Notes: generated by a model from the sequence alone, not told the origin. A stretch of DNA of 64,000 nt from Pedobacter sp. Leaf170 (GCF_920984665.1 NZ_CAKLBP010000001.1:462858-526857); one strand, 5' to 3'; numbered from the stretch's first letter, positions 18,090 through 26,725 are shown. Translations and numbers: made by a program.

Positions 18090-19523
18090 CTAAAAATAAT
18101 CCTCTTGTGCAGTTTTAGCGAAAAGCAATGGCGAAAAGTTAACTAAGTATAACTCTTGTTTTGCCCTGGTAACGGCCGTGTAAAGCCATCGAAGAAAATC
18201 CAAATCAATCATTTCATCGGTTAAATAACCTTGGTCGGCAAAAACAGCTTCCCATTGTCCGCCTTGCGCTTTGTGGCAGGTAACCGCATAAGCAAATTTA
18301 ATCTGCAAAGCATTATAAAACGGGTCTTGCTTTATCGCAAGCATGCGTTGCCTCTTATTTGCAATGTGCTCGTAATCTTCATTTAAACCATCAAAAAGCT
18401 TTTTATTTTGCTCATAGGGTAAATTGGCAGTTTCTATATTTAGTGTATCCAACATCACTTTACAACTAACCTGTCCTGCAGCAGGGAAATCCATAAACTC
18501 AAGTGTCGCATCAGCAAAGCGGAAACCATACCGCTCCTCTTCGCCCCTAACGCGTATTACTTTAGCCATATCGCCATTGGCAATAAAAGCAGTTTCATCA
18601 TTATCCGGAAGCCAAAAATAATTATTACGCACCACCATTATTTGGTCGCCCCCGGTAAGTTCCTCTTCGCGGTAAAGCAATCTCGAACGTATTTGCTGGT
18701 TGTAAACATTTGCCGATTTATTCGATCTGCATACCACCAGGGTATTTTCCATACCAAACTTCCGGTAGGCATACTCCAAACCCTCAACCAACCTGGCACC
18801 AGCCATATTGTAAATATCCTTATAGTTCTTAGTTAAAAATTTTGGCAGCGGATTTTCAGGATTCTTACTAATTTGATTCCGAAGCATGGTTGCATTAGCC
18901 AAAATGCCCGATTTTTTACCTTGCCTAACTACTTCTCTTAATTCGACAGAACTTATGGTTAGGGCAAATTTATCTTTTAAATATTGTTCGTTTAAAGCCG
19001 GGCTATCCAAGCTGCCCACTGGCGGTAGCTGCGCTGTATCGCCAACAAAAAGCAAAAAACAGTTCTTAGAATTATAAACAAATTCCAGCAAATCCCTTAA
19101 AATAGAAGAGCCGGTTTCATTAAATTCGTCAGCTATCATCGAAGCCTCATCAATAATAAAAATGGTATTTTCTGATAGATTTGGAGCAAGCTGAAACTGC
19201 ATCTCGGGCGATGCCGCAGAACGTTTTCGGTATATTCTTTTGTGAATGGTTAAAGCCTTTCTGTACGAATATTGGCTCATCACTTTCGCCGCACGGCCAG
19301 TTGGCGCCAAAAGTTCGCTACGCAGGTTAAATTTTGCCAAAACCTTAACCAAAGCGGCAACCGATGTAGTTTTACCCGTACCGGCATAACCCTTCAACAC
19401 AAAACACTTATACTCATCATCTTCTTGCAAAAACACCGACATCCGCTCGCAAAAAAGTAGTTGTTCTTTAGTTGGTGGGTGTTGGTAAGCTTCGGCAATA
19501 AGTTGACTTTTATCTATGTACAT
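18090..19523 (-). CDS. RecD-like (SF1B) DNA helicase
   Basis: A 477-residue superfamily 1 helicase related to RecD2/Dda. Walker A is GYAGTGKTT (residues 45-53), motif II is IIDEASM, motif III-like VGDTAQLPPVG follows, and the C-terminal UvrD_C_2 region has YAVTCHKAQGGQW and later WLYTAVTRAKQELYLV. It lacks the long N-terminal region of RecD2 and the RecB/RecC partners are not present nearby. A role in DNA repair or replication is expected from the family. Its downstream end faces the tandem array, and upstream is a 270-bp gap before the DAC-like gene. Confidence 0.9.
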   Translation of the reverse strand: MYIDKSQLIAEAYQHPPTKEQLLFCERMSVFLQEDDEYKCFVLKGYAGTGKTTSVAALVKVLAKFNLRSELLAPTGRAAKVMSQYSYRKALTIHKRIYRKRSAASPEMQFQLAPNLSENTIFIIDEASMIADEFNETGSSILRDLLEFVYNSKNCFLLFVGDTAQLPPVGSLDSPALNEQYLKDKFALTISSVELREVVRQGKKSGILANATMLRNQISKNPENPLPKFLTKNYKDIYNMAGARLVEGLEYAYRKFGMENTLVVCRSNKSANVYNQQIRSRLLYREEELTGGDQIMVVRNNYFWLPDNDETAFIANGDMAKVIRVRGEEERYGFRFADATLEFMDFPAAGQVSCKVMLDTLNIETANLPYEQNKKLFDGLNEDYEHIANKRQRMLAIKQDPFYNALQIKFAYAVTCHKAQGGQWEAVFADQGYLTDEMIDLDFLRWLYTAVTRAKQELYLVNFSPLLFAKTAQEDYF

Positions 19524-19793
19524 CGATTTTGTTTAATTGTTTAACTGGCAAATTTTGTAATAGTTTTTAGAAAAATTTTATGAAAAGCAATTGCATTGCT
19601 AATCGGTTCCGATAGCCCGTCTTTCCGCTAAATCCCCGATGTAAAATCGGGGGATGCCGCTACAATACGGTTTAGATTGCAAAGATAGAATCTCTTTTTA
19701 AGGTTAGCTCCTGCAAAATGTATAAGCTAACACAAAACTATATAATAAATTATGCACTAAGATTGCTTCGTACCTCGCAATAACGACTTTCAA
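19524..19793. repeat. intergenic hairpin repeats
   Basis: No gene. A hairpin at about 19631-19655 (ATCCCCGAT, short loop, ATCGGGGGAT) sits in a longer repeat-like stretch (about 19614-19670) related to fragments near 15.45 and 35.2 kb. A partial copy of the dispersed GATTGCTTCGTACCTCGCAA repeat lies at 19760-19785. Confidence 0.6.
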
Positions 19794-20933
19794 TTACAAC
19801 AACAGCGTTTCAATACGATGTGCCATTACAATACTTTGTTTTTCGCTCCAGCTAAATATAGTAAAATGCCCATCCTGCGAAGCTACTAAACCAATAGATT
19901 GAGGTTGGTCGTTAATAAACTGCGCTACCGAAAAATGCCTTGTACCACCCAATTGTCCGGGAAAAAGAATTTTATCCTCACCACCAATAATAGGCTCCGA
20001 AAATGCAATTTGCTCTACCGTGGGTTTACCTTTCGCCCTACCTATTTTAGCGCCAAAAGCAATTAAATCAAAATCTTCATCAATTATAGTAGCACCATCA
20101 ACGGCCGTTAAACCGGCTAAGTGCTCCACCTCTCGCCTTAAGGCACCCTGAGAAAATATTTCAGTCTGATTTCCACCTTGCTTGGCAAGGTTTGCTAAAC
20201 CCGAAAAAGGTGTTTGTATTAAATATTGAATGGGATGTATAATTGATTCCGCCCACTTTTTATCGCCTTTTGGCACAATTAACAATGCGCCACCCCTTCC
20301 ATGAGAACGCATTGAAACGGCAAACTGAATTAAGATGTTTGTCGGGTCGTTCCAGCTGGCTAAAACTGTCAAATCCAGCAACGCTTTTAAAATCGGCGGA
20401 CAATCTCTGTTCATACAGCTCGTATCATCAACAATTCTAATTTGTTCACCTTTTAAAACTGCAACATTGGTAAATTTGCCAATACCGTAAATTCTTCTGT
20501 GTTTTATCACAATCAATCCAGGCTCAGAAACATCAACCACAAAGCAAAAGTTCGGAATGTTTAGTGTGGTTCCCCAAATGTAGAGCTCACCATCTTCCAT
20601 CCAAACGCCTAAATGTATTCCCGAACGTTCTATACCCGGAGCAATTTTGGTTAAAGTATTTGCATTTAAAGTTAGCTTTTTGGCAAAAAGCAATGGATTA
20701 GAGGTTTGCTCTGGAGGCAAAAATGCAATAGAAATTCTAGGAGAATGCCCTTCTTCCTTCCTTAAACTACTCCAGAAAGCGACATCAATTAAAGCTTCAA
20801 TGGTAAATTTATCTGGTTGCGATGCTAAATCTTCCTCACCCTGTTCAATTGCATTTTTATGTAAGCGAATAAAATGTTGCTCAATTGTGCCTGCAATTGT
20901 ATTTGCCGCTTTATAGGTAGGTTGGTAGCTCAT
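19794..20933 (-). CDS. DACNV sensor / DAC diadenylate-cyclase-like protein
   Basis: A 379-residue protein. The first about 200 residues match the layout of the DACNV sensor domain that Bacteroidota place in front of DisA/CdaA-type DAC domains. The C-terminal part has the two DAC signatures: DGA (residues 279-281, in AVDGATIIDED) and GTRH (330-333). In active cyclases the second is usually GTRHR; here it is GTRHF, so the second Arg of RHR is Phe334. Active DAC enzymes join two ATP into c-di-AMP. This one may be a weak, altered or inactive cyclase, or a nucleotide sensor. It stands alone in a gap-flanked position, minus strand. The domain call is from motif recognition only. Confidence 0.7.
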   Translation of the reverse strand: MSYQPTYKAANTIAGTIEQHFIRLHKNAIEQGEEDLASQPDKFTIEALIDVAFWSSLRKEEGHSPRISIAFLPPEQTSNPLLFAKKLTLNANTLTKIAPGIERSGIHLGVWMEDGELYIWGTTLNIPNFCFVVDVSEPGLIVIKHRRIYGIGKFTNVAVLKGEQIRIVDDTSCMNRDCPPILKALLDLTVLASWNDPTNILIQFAVSMRSHGRGGALLIVPKGDKKWAESIIHPIQYLIQTPFSGLANLAKQGGNQTEIFSQGALRREVEHLAGLTAVDGATIIDEDFDLIAFGAKIGRAKGKPTVEQIAFSEPIIGGEDKILFPGQLGGTRHFSVAQFINDQPQSIGLVASQDGHFTIFSWSEKQSIVMAHRIETLLL

Positions 20934-21067
20934 GTTTCGAATTTAAGCTGAATTTTTTAAATTTTCATCCACCCAAAAGTTTGAATTTGGTAAAAAGATT
21001 TTGTTAATTTTTAACTGCAGGTATACACAGATTTTAAATATAACATTAACAATGCTTCTATAAAAAA

Positions 21068-21436
21068 TTTGCTACAGAAACACAGAAATCAACGAATATA
21101 AAACATCAACTTTCATGTTAATCCGTGTGTTACGTGGTAAAAATCTGAATAGGCCTTGAAAAAAAGAGTTGCCACGGAAACACAGAAATTACGGAATATA
21201 AAATATCAATTTCCGTGTCAATCCGTGTTTCCGTGGCAAAAATCTGAATAAGCCTTGCAAAAAAAAAGTTGCCACATTAACACAGAAATCAACGAATATA
21301 ACTTCAACTTCCGTGTTAATCCGTGTTTCCGTGGCAAAAATCTAAATAAGCCTTGCAAAAAAAAAGTTGCCACATTAACACAGAAATCAACGAATATAAC
21401 TTAAACTTCAGTGTTAATCCGCATTGCAGTGGCATA
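21068..21436. repeat. four-copy ~100-bp palindromic repeat array
   Basis: Four tandem units begin near 21068, 21168, 21268 and 21366. Each is itself an inverted repeat; in the second unit the arms 21169-21183 (TTGCCACGGAAACAC) and 21225-21239 are perfect complements. Units are separated by AAAATCTGAATAAGCCTTGC-like linkers. A lone half copy (TTGCCACGGAAACACAGAAT) lies near 33332. The rest of the 20934-21489 gap has no gene. Confidence 0.9.
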
Positions 21437-21489
21437 TTTTATAACTTACACACCCAACTTCATTTCCTTTGCGAAAAAACTTTGCGCTC

Positions 21490-21522
21490 TTTGCGGTTAA
21501 TCTCTAAAAAACTCTATTTTTG
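21490..21522 (+). promoter_or_regulatory. promoter abutting the DUF3822 start codon
   Basis: TTTG at 21490-21493, 21 nt, then TATTTTTG at 21515-21522: a full match to the Bacteroidota TTTG / TAnnTTTG pattern. The ATG follows only 5 nt later (21528), so the predicted transcript starts at or within about 2 nt of the start codon and would be leaderless. Confidence 0.55.
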
Positions 21523-21527
21523 TTTCA

Positions 21528-22331
21528 ATGAGTAAAAACAGTCTTTTATTGGTCAATCCTAATTTTAAAGCTGAAGCATCTGCAAACTGTCACTTATTAT
21601 TAAAAATAACCAACGACAGTTTTTCTTATGCCTTGGTTGATAAAAATTCCGGTGCGATAAATGCGATATTTGATAAACAAGGCTGTAAATCAATTGAAGA
21701 GGAGCTTAAGGCTGCATTTGCAAATGATACCAATCTGAGCCTAAATTATGCTGCTGTAAAGGCTGCAATCCATACTTCACATTTTATTTTTATTCCCGAT
21801 GAATGGTTTGATGGTGAAAATCTGGCCGTTTATGCTAAATACCTGGGTTCTGAGGATAAAGTGTATTCAACTCAGAACGCATTAGGCTTTAATACAATTT
21901 TTTGCCTGGATGAAAAGGTCAAGCAAAGCTTGCCAGAAAAATCTTTAATTTTTCCGCAATCAGAACCTTTAATTGCTTTGTTTAAGCATTTGGCTGATGA
22001 ATCTTTATTAATTGATTTTACTGCGCTTTCTTTTAACGTTCTGTACGTAAAGGATAAAAAAGTGGTCTTCCAAAACCATTATCAATCAGAAACTGCAGAT
22101 GAGTTTAATTATTTTCTGCTATTAATAATTGAGCAATTAAATTTAGATGACAATGTTCCGGTTTACCTTCAAGGTATTATCAATGAGGATGATGAACACT
22201 ATAATTGTCTGCTCAAATATTTCAATAATTTATACTTCTTTTTACCAGCAGCAAAGCAAAATAACGAATTGCTTGCTGATATGCCGCAGCATTATTTCAG
22301 CGGTCTTCTTGCTTTAGATTTATGCGAATAA
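21528..22331 (+). CDS. DUF3822 family protein
   Basis: A 267-residue protein of the Bacteroidota-specific DUF3822 family. It opens with a conserved-looking SLLLVNPNF-type start and alternates strands and helices, reminiscent of an actin/ASKHA-like fold, but I see no clear phosphate loops. In Bacteroidota this family commonly precedes rsmD and coaD, the arrangement seen here. The end overlaps rsmD by 10 nt. Function is unknown; a link to rRNA methylation or CoA synthesis rests only on gene order. No other in-frame ATG lies near the start, which supports 21528. Confidence 0.8.
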   Translation: MSKNSLLLVNPNFKAEASANCHLLLKITNDSFSYALVDKNSGAINAIFDKQGCKSIEEELKAAFANDTNLSLNYAAVKAAIHTSHFIFIPDEWFDGENLAVYAKYLGSEDKVYSTQNALGFNTIFCLDEKVKQSLPEKSLIFPQSEPLIALFKHLADESLLIDFTALSFNVLYVKDKKVVFQNHYQSETADEFNYFLLLIIEQLNLDDNVPVYLQGIINEDDEHYNCLLKYFNNLYFFLPAAKQNNELLADMPQHYFSGLLALDLCE

Positions 22332-22858
22332 TTGGTGGAATGTTAAAGGGAATCCGCTTGCAGCCGCCTGCTAATTTGCCGGTTAGGCCAACAACCGATA
22401 TGGCAAAGGAAGCGCTGTTTAACATCTTAAACAATAGATTTGATTTTGAAACCTGCAGCGTTTTAGACCTTTTTTGTGGAACAGGAAACTTAACTTTCGA
22501 ATTTGCTTCACGTGAGGCAGAAAGAATTTTAGCCATTGATATGGATTACGGCTGCGTGAATTGGGTTAAAACAACCGCAACAAAATATGATTTTAAGCAA
22601 ATTGAGGTGCGTAAAGGGGATGTATTCAAGCTTCTGAAACAAATGACTGGCAGTTATGATTTAATTTTTGCCGACCCACCTTACAACATGCCAAACATTC
22701 CACAAATTCCGGTAATGGTAGAAGACCAAAAACTGCTTAAACCAGGTGGATTGCTTGTGGTGGAACACCAAAGTAACATGAAATTAAACAGCCAGCCAGG
22801 TTACAAAGAAACGCGTAAGTACGGAAACTCTTCTTTTAGTTTTTTCGAATTTATTTAA
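22322..22858 (+). CDS. rsmD: 16S rRNA (guanine-N2) methyltransferase RsmD
   Basis: A 178-residue methyltransferase. The N-terminal RIIGGMLKGIRLQPP and RPTTDMAKEALFNIL are the RsmD family hallmark; the SAM-binding motif is VLDLFCGTGNLTFEFASR, and the catalytic motif is DPPYNMP. In E. coli RsmD methylates G966 of 16S rRNA in the assembled 30S subunit. The start overlaps the DUF3822 stop by 10 nt, so translation is coupled. coaD follows after 132 nt. Confidence 0.93.
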   Translation: MRIIGGMLKGIRLQPPANLPVRPTTDMAKEALFNILNNRFDFETCSVLDLFCGTGNLTFEFASREAERILAIDMDYGCVNWVKTTATKYDFKQIEVRKGDVFKLLKQMTGSYDLIFADPPYNMPNIPQIPVMVEDQKLLKPGGLLVVEHQSNMKLNSQPGYKETRKYGNSSFSFFEFI

Positions 22859-22941
22859 CTGAAAAGTTAGCAGAGTTTTTCGCAATAAAACTAAGGTTTA
22901 AGGTTTACACCTAAGGGCCGTCATTTAATTAGTAGGCAAGC

Positions 22942-22969
22942 TTTGCGCTTTAACCTTTCTGCTTTCCAC
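22942..22969. repeat. heptamer repeat (4 units) upstream of coaD
   Basis: Four consecutive 7-bp units of the form TTTNNNC, just before coaD. The same 7-bp rhythm recurs at 47242-47290, 60709-60792 and, on the opposite strand, at 61763-61797. Confidence 0.55.
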
Positions 22970-22990
22970 CTAAAAATATATATTTGAATT

Positions 22991-23452
22991 ATGAAAATAG
23001 CGCTGTTTCCAGGTTCATTTGATCCAATTACCATTGCTCATGTAAATATTTTACAACGTGCTACACCTCTTTTTGATAAAATTGTAATTGGTATTGGTTT
23101 AAATAGCTCAAAGCAAAATTTTCTTACTGCCGAGCAACGCTTAAAAATTCTGGAAACCGTTTTTACCGGCTACAAAAACATAGAAATTAGAACCTACGAA
23201 GGTTTAACTGTTGATTTTTGTCGCAAAATAAACGCTACTTACATGGTTCGCGGTATTCGCTCCGCATCAGATTTTGAATACGAAAGAGCTATAGCTCAAA
23301 TCAATCAAACGATGATGCCTGAAGTAGAAACCATATTATTATTAAGCAAACCTGAATATTCTGCAATTAGTTCTACAATTGTAAGAGATATTCTAAGAAA
23401 CCATGGCGATGTAAGCCCATTTGTACCTAAAGAAGCTCTAGGTTTTTTATAG
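22991..23452 (+). CDS. coaD: phosphopantetheine adenylyltransferase
   Basis: A 153-residue CoaD, the penultimate step of coenzyme A synthesis (4'-phosphopantetheine + ATP to dephospho-CoA). The nucleotidyltransferase start GSFDPITIAHVNIL, the RGIRSASDFEYE motif and the C-terminal YSAISSTIVRDI are all in place. Length is typical of the family (about 160). It starts 132 nt after rsmD; the gap holds four TTTNNNC heptamers. Confidence 0.95.
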   Translation: MKIALFPGSFDPITIAHVNILQRATPLFDKIVIGIGLNSSKQNFLTAEQRLKILETVFTGYKNIEIRTYEGLTVDFCRKINATYMVRGIRSASDFEYERAIAQINQTMMPEVETILLLSKPEYSAISSTIVRDILRNHGDVSPFVPKEALGFL

Positions 23453-23615
23453 TAGATATTTTTTTCTGCGTAAATGTAACGTTTTCGGAAATCGATTACT
23501 TATAGAGTATATTTTACATAAATCTATGAATACTCTAATCTCAAATATTTTTACCGAAGCAAATTTCTTTCTGAGTAAGATTAGTTCAATTCTTTAAGCC
23601 AAATAAACGACTTAG

Positions 23616-24119
23616 ATGAAGGAAACTGAAAGCACATTTTTAGCTCTGATAAATCAGCACAAGGCGATTATACATAAAATTTCAAAGATGTATATGAAAG
23701 ATTTGGAAGAGCAGCGTGACTTATTTCAGGAAATAATAATGCAACTATGGAAAGCTTACCCATCCTTTAAAGGCAAAAGTAAATTCTCTACCTGGATGTA
23801 TCGTGTTGCCTTAAACACGGCTTTAATATACTTTAAAAAGGATAATCGAAAAGTGGATAAATCGCCTTTGGATGAAAATATTGATATAATAGACACCGAT
23901 GAAAGCGAATTAAAGGAGGAAAAGTTAGCCTACTTATACAAAGCGGTTAATGAATTAAATTCTGTAGAAAAAGCACTGATTTTTTTGTTTTTGGAAAATC
24001 AATCGCACAAAGAAATTGCTGAGAACTTAGGCATTAGCGAAGTAAATGCTAGAGTGAAACTTAATAGGACAAAAGAAAAATTACAATTCATTATAAAGAA
24101 AAATGGTTATGAATTTTGA
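23616..24119 (+). CDS. ECF-type RNA polymerase sigma factor
   Basis: A 167-residue sigma-70 family protein. Region 2 is visible as QRDLFQEIIMQLWKAY followed by FSTWMYRVALNTALIYFKK; region 4 is the helix-turn-helix KEIAENLGISEVNARVKLNR. No region 1 or 3, so it is an ECF sigma factor. It overlaps the next membrane-protein gene by 17 nt, so that protein is the likely regulatory partner. Target promoters cannot be read from the window. Confidence 0.92.
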   Translation: MKETESTFLALINQHKAIIHKISKMYMKDLEEQRDLFQEIIMQLWKAYPSFKGKSKFSTWMYRVALNTALIYFKKDNRKVDKSPLDENIDIIDTDESELKEEKLAYLYKAVNELNSVEKALIFLFLENQSHKEIAENLGISEVNARVKLNRTKEKLQFIIKKNGYEF

Positions 24120-24717
24120 CGATTTAAAAAAAGAATGGAGTGCCGATAGTGGTCAGGAAATAAACATTTCGGGAAACATGCTTAAAATAAAACAAGCCCG
24201 TACACCAATCGATATCATTAGAAGAAAAATGAAACACGAATTTAATTACCAAATTGCTGCAATAATTATTTTAGCGCTATTCCCGTATCTATTTGGTTTA
24301 TCTGATGAAATGAAAATGATATACTTCGTATTTTACACCATTATTTGTGGTTTTACGGCTTACTATTTTGTTAAGTTTTTTAAGTTCTATAAAAACGCTT
24401 ATGACATGAGCATGGACAGCCGAAAAAATATTTTGTGGTTTTATTATGAAATGAAAATGAATATTGAACTCTACAAAGCTTTAACCTACATAATCACTTT
24501 TATAAGCGTATCCTTTTTCGCTGTCTATCTGGTTATGGAAAAAACATCCATTTATTCAAAAATCATGACTAATATTTCACCCATATACTTGCTTATAAAT
24601 TGCTTTGTTTCCATTTTAATTATTGGTGTTATTACCGAACTTTGGGCGTGGCGCTACTATGGTAGATATTTAAAAAGACTTAAAAAGGTGGTTGATGAGT
24701 TAGATTACGAGGATTAA
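24103..24717 (+). CDS. membrane protein coupled to ECF sigma factor
   Basis: A 204-residue protein with a soluble N-terminus of about 45 residues (FDDLKKEWSADSG, then a basic RRKMKHEF) and four hydrophobic segments (about 47-65, 70-90, 125-145, 160-180). The 17-nt overlap with the sigma gene indicates co-translation. Its position is that of an anti-sigma factor, but I see no zinc anti-sigma motif (HxxxCxxC) or FecR-type domain. An alternative start at 24109 (MNFDD) is possible and would shorten it by two residues. Confidence 0.7.
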   Translation: MVMNFDDLKKEWSADSGQEINISGNMLKIKQARTPIDIIRRKMKHEFNYQIAAIIILALFPYLFGLSDEMKMIYFVFYTIICGFTAYYFVKFFKFYKNAYDMSMDSRKNILWFYYEMKMNIELYKALTYIITFISVSFFAVYLVMEKTSIYSKIMTNISPIYLLINCFVSILIIGVITELWAWRYYGRYLKRLKKVVDELDYED

Positions 24718-24778
24718 GACTGTTTTATCACAAACAGATTATTCATGGCCAAACGATTGAAATGGTAGGTCAAAAAAA

Positions 24779-24905
24779 CTGACATAAAATTTAAAACTTC
24801 ACAATCTGTCGCTTAACCCACGATTGAAATCGTGGGTTATAAAACTGGCATAAAATTTAAAACTTCACAATATGTCGCTTAACCCAAAATTTCAATCATG
24901 GGCAC
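24779..24905. repeat. 66-bp direct duplication with hairpin
   Basis: The stretch CATAAAATTTAAAACTTCAC with its flanks occurs twice, at 24783 and 24849, a period of 66 bp. Between them, AACCCACGATT / AATCGTGGGTT forms a hairpin (about 24815-24838). It lies between convergent genes and may act in transcription termination. Confidence 0.7.
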
Positions 24906-24913
24906 AACCTATC

Positions 24914-25525
24914 TTATAAAATCCCACCGGCACGTAAAACATCCATAATTGATGGAAAAGTATTTTTTACAATTGGTGAAAGGTGTTTTTTGTCGAGCCA
25001 AACTGCATCATCAATCCCCTCTTCTTTTTGAGGTATTAATTTAGGTTCGCCTTTTACCCTCATTTTATACCAATTGGTTTTTTTAATTACCATTTTGGAG
25101 CCACTTGGATATACGTGGTACGTTCTGCATAGTTTTTCTTCACGTTTTAAAATTTTTACACCACACTCTTCCTCAACTTCCCTAACGGCAGTTTCTTTCA
25201 TATTTTCGCCATCTTCTAATTTACCTTTTGGCAAATCCCACTTCTTATTTCTAAAAATAAAAAGGTAGTTTCCATTGGCGCTTTCTACCAAGCCACCAGC
25301 AGCTTTAATTATCTCACAGTTCTTTTTAAGCTTTTTAAAAGTTTCTTTAGGGTTTTTAGTTAAGAAAATGTAGCTTTTTTTAGACCCATTTTTTAATTTT
25401 TTGTAAAATATTTCTAAATCAAAATCCTGAATTTCAAGCTGTTGAATCTTTTCCTTTTGTTCAGGTAAAACATCTGATATAAACAAAGTGTTATCGTTAA
25501 TATAAATTCTGTAATTTTGGGCCAT
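24914..25525 (-). CDS. NUDIX hydrolase
   Basis: A 203-residue protein with a complete Nudix box (GKLEDGENMKETAVREVEEE followed by CGV; pattern Gx5Ex7REUxEExGU). An extra N-terminal region of about 75 residues precedes the domain. Nudix enzymes cleave nucleoside diphosphates linked to another moiety; the substrate is not predictable. Its start codon overlaps that of pyrE on the other strand (CATG at 25523-25526), so no intergenic promoter space exists. Confidence 0.92.
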   Translation of the reverse strand: MAQNYRIYINDNTLFISDVLPEQKEKIQQLEIQDFDLEIFYKKLKNGSKKSYIFLTKNPKETFKKLKKNCEIIKAAGGLVESANGNYLFIFRNKKWDLPKGKLEDGENMKETAVREVEEECGVKILKREEKLCRTYHVYPSGSKMVIKKTNWYKMRVKGEPKLIPQKEEGIDDAVWLDKKHLSPIVKNTFPSIMDVLRAGGIL

Positions 25526-26183
25526 GTATAATAAAAGTGATATTGAATTAAAGGTAGCGGAATTTTTATTACAAATAAAGGCAATTAAATTACAACCTAA
25601 TAATCCTTTTACTTGGGCATCGGGTTGGAAATCGCCAATTTATTGCGATAACAGAATTACCCTCTCTCACCCACAGGTAAGAACTTATATTCGCCAGAAG
25701 TTAGCACAAGCTATACAAGAAGAATTTGGAGCAGTTGATGTTATTGCGGGTGTTGCTACAGCCGGAATTCCACAAGGTGTTTTAGTGGCTCAGGAATTAG
25801 GTTTACCATTTATTTACGTACGTGCAAAAGCTAAAGAACACGGCACCGGAAGCTTAATTGAAGGCGAAGTTGTAGAAGGACAGCGTGTAGTTGTTATCGA
25901 AGATTTAATTTCGACAGGAAAAAGCAGTTTACAGGCTGTTGAAGCATTAAGAAACGCTGGTTTATCTGTTGCTGGCTTGGCTGCAATTTTTACTTATGGT
26001 TTTGAGCAAGCTGATGAAAATTTTAAAGCAGCTAAATGTCGTTACTTAACATTATCGAATTATGGTGCACTAATTGAGTATGCTGCAGAGCATAGCATTA
26101 TTGCAAAAAGCGATATGGAATTATTAGGCAAATGGCGTTTAAATCCATCTGAATGGGGTCAAAACAAAATTGTAAATTCATAG
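25524..26183 (+). CDS. pyrE: orotate phosphoribosyltransferase
   Basis: A 219-residue PyrE for UMP synthesis (orotate + PRPP to OMP). The PRPP-binding motif VVVIEDLISTGKSS is intact, and WASGWKSPIYCDNR matches the orotate-binding N-terminal region. The ATG at 25524 gives the usual family N-terminus and interlocks with the NUDIX start on the opposite strand. An SRPBCC gene follows after 37 nt, probably in the same transcript. Confidence 0.95.
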   Translation: MYNKSDIELKVAEFLLQIKAIKLQPNNPFTWASGWKSPIYCDNRITLSHPQVRTYIRQKLAQAIQEEFGAVDVIAGVATAGIPQGVLVAQELGLPFIYVRAKAKEHGTGSLIEGEVVEGQRVVVIEDLISTGKSSLQAVEALRNAGLSVAGLAAIFTYGFEQADENFKAAKCRYLTLSNYGALIEYAAEHSIIAKSDMELLGKWRLNPSEWGQNKIVNS

Positions 26184-26220
26184 TCATAGTATAAAAATCC
26201 CTAACCTAAATATTTATTAA

Positions 26221-26619
26221 ATGACAATTATCGAAAGCGCTGTAGAAGTTAACAAGCCTGTAAATGAGGTTTATGCTTTTCTCTCAAACATGAATAACCA
26301 CCAACAGTTAATGCCCGAAAACATTTACAATTGGGAATCTACTGAAGATGATGCTCGTTTTACAATTCAAAACATGGCAAAATTAGCCATCAAAATTTCG
26401 AGCCGTATTGAAAACCAAGAGCTTACCGCAATTCCTTCAGAAAAAGCACCTTTTGATTTGGAGTTAAAGTGGACAGTTAGTGATAACGGTAATGGAACAA
26501 CAACTGCTAAACATATTATTTCTGCTGATTTAAATATGATGATGAAAATGTTAGCTTCTGGTCCGTTGCAGAAATTAGCCGACCACCAGACAGAAAAACT
26601 AAAAGAAATTTTAAGATAG
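26221..26619 (+). CDS. SRPBCC (START-like) family protein
   Basis: A 132-residue small alpha/beta protein with the START/Bet v1-like pattern: an opening strand (TIIESAVEVNKPVNEVYAFL), a middle of strands, and a long C-terminal helix (LQKLADHQTEKLKEIL). Such proteins bind hydrophobic ligands. It follows pyrE closely and ends 74 nt before a strong terminator, so it is probably the last gene of a pyrE operon. Its ligand is unknown. Confidence 0.8.
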   Translation: MTIIESAVEVNKPVNEVYAFLSNMNNHQQLMPENIYNWESTEDDARFTIQNMAKLAIKISSRIENQELTAIPSEKAPFDLELKWTVSDNGNGTTTAKHIISADLNMMMKMLASGPLQKLADHQTEKLKEILR

Positions 26620-26692
26620 AATATTGTTTGAATTGAATAATTGGTTAATTGTTTTAACTGGTTAACCGAGCAGACAACAAACAACCTAAAAA

Positions 26693-26725
26693 AGCATCTG
26701 CAAATAAAGCGCAGATGCTTTTTTT
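26693..26725 (+). terminator. intrinsic terminator of pyrE operon
   Basis: Perfect 9-bp stem AGCATCTGC (26693-26701) / GCAGATGCT (26711-26719) followed by a T-run to 26725. The rest of the 26620-27023 gap shows no gene; I see no clear promoter for clpB in it. Confidence 0.92.

Noticed and set aside
21353..21535. 60-codon open frame before the DUF3822 gene
   Set aside because: It covers the palindromic array and promoter and has no gene-like codon pattern.
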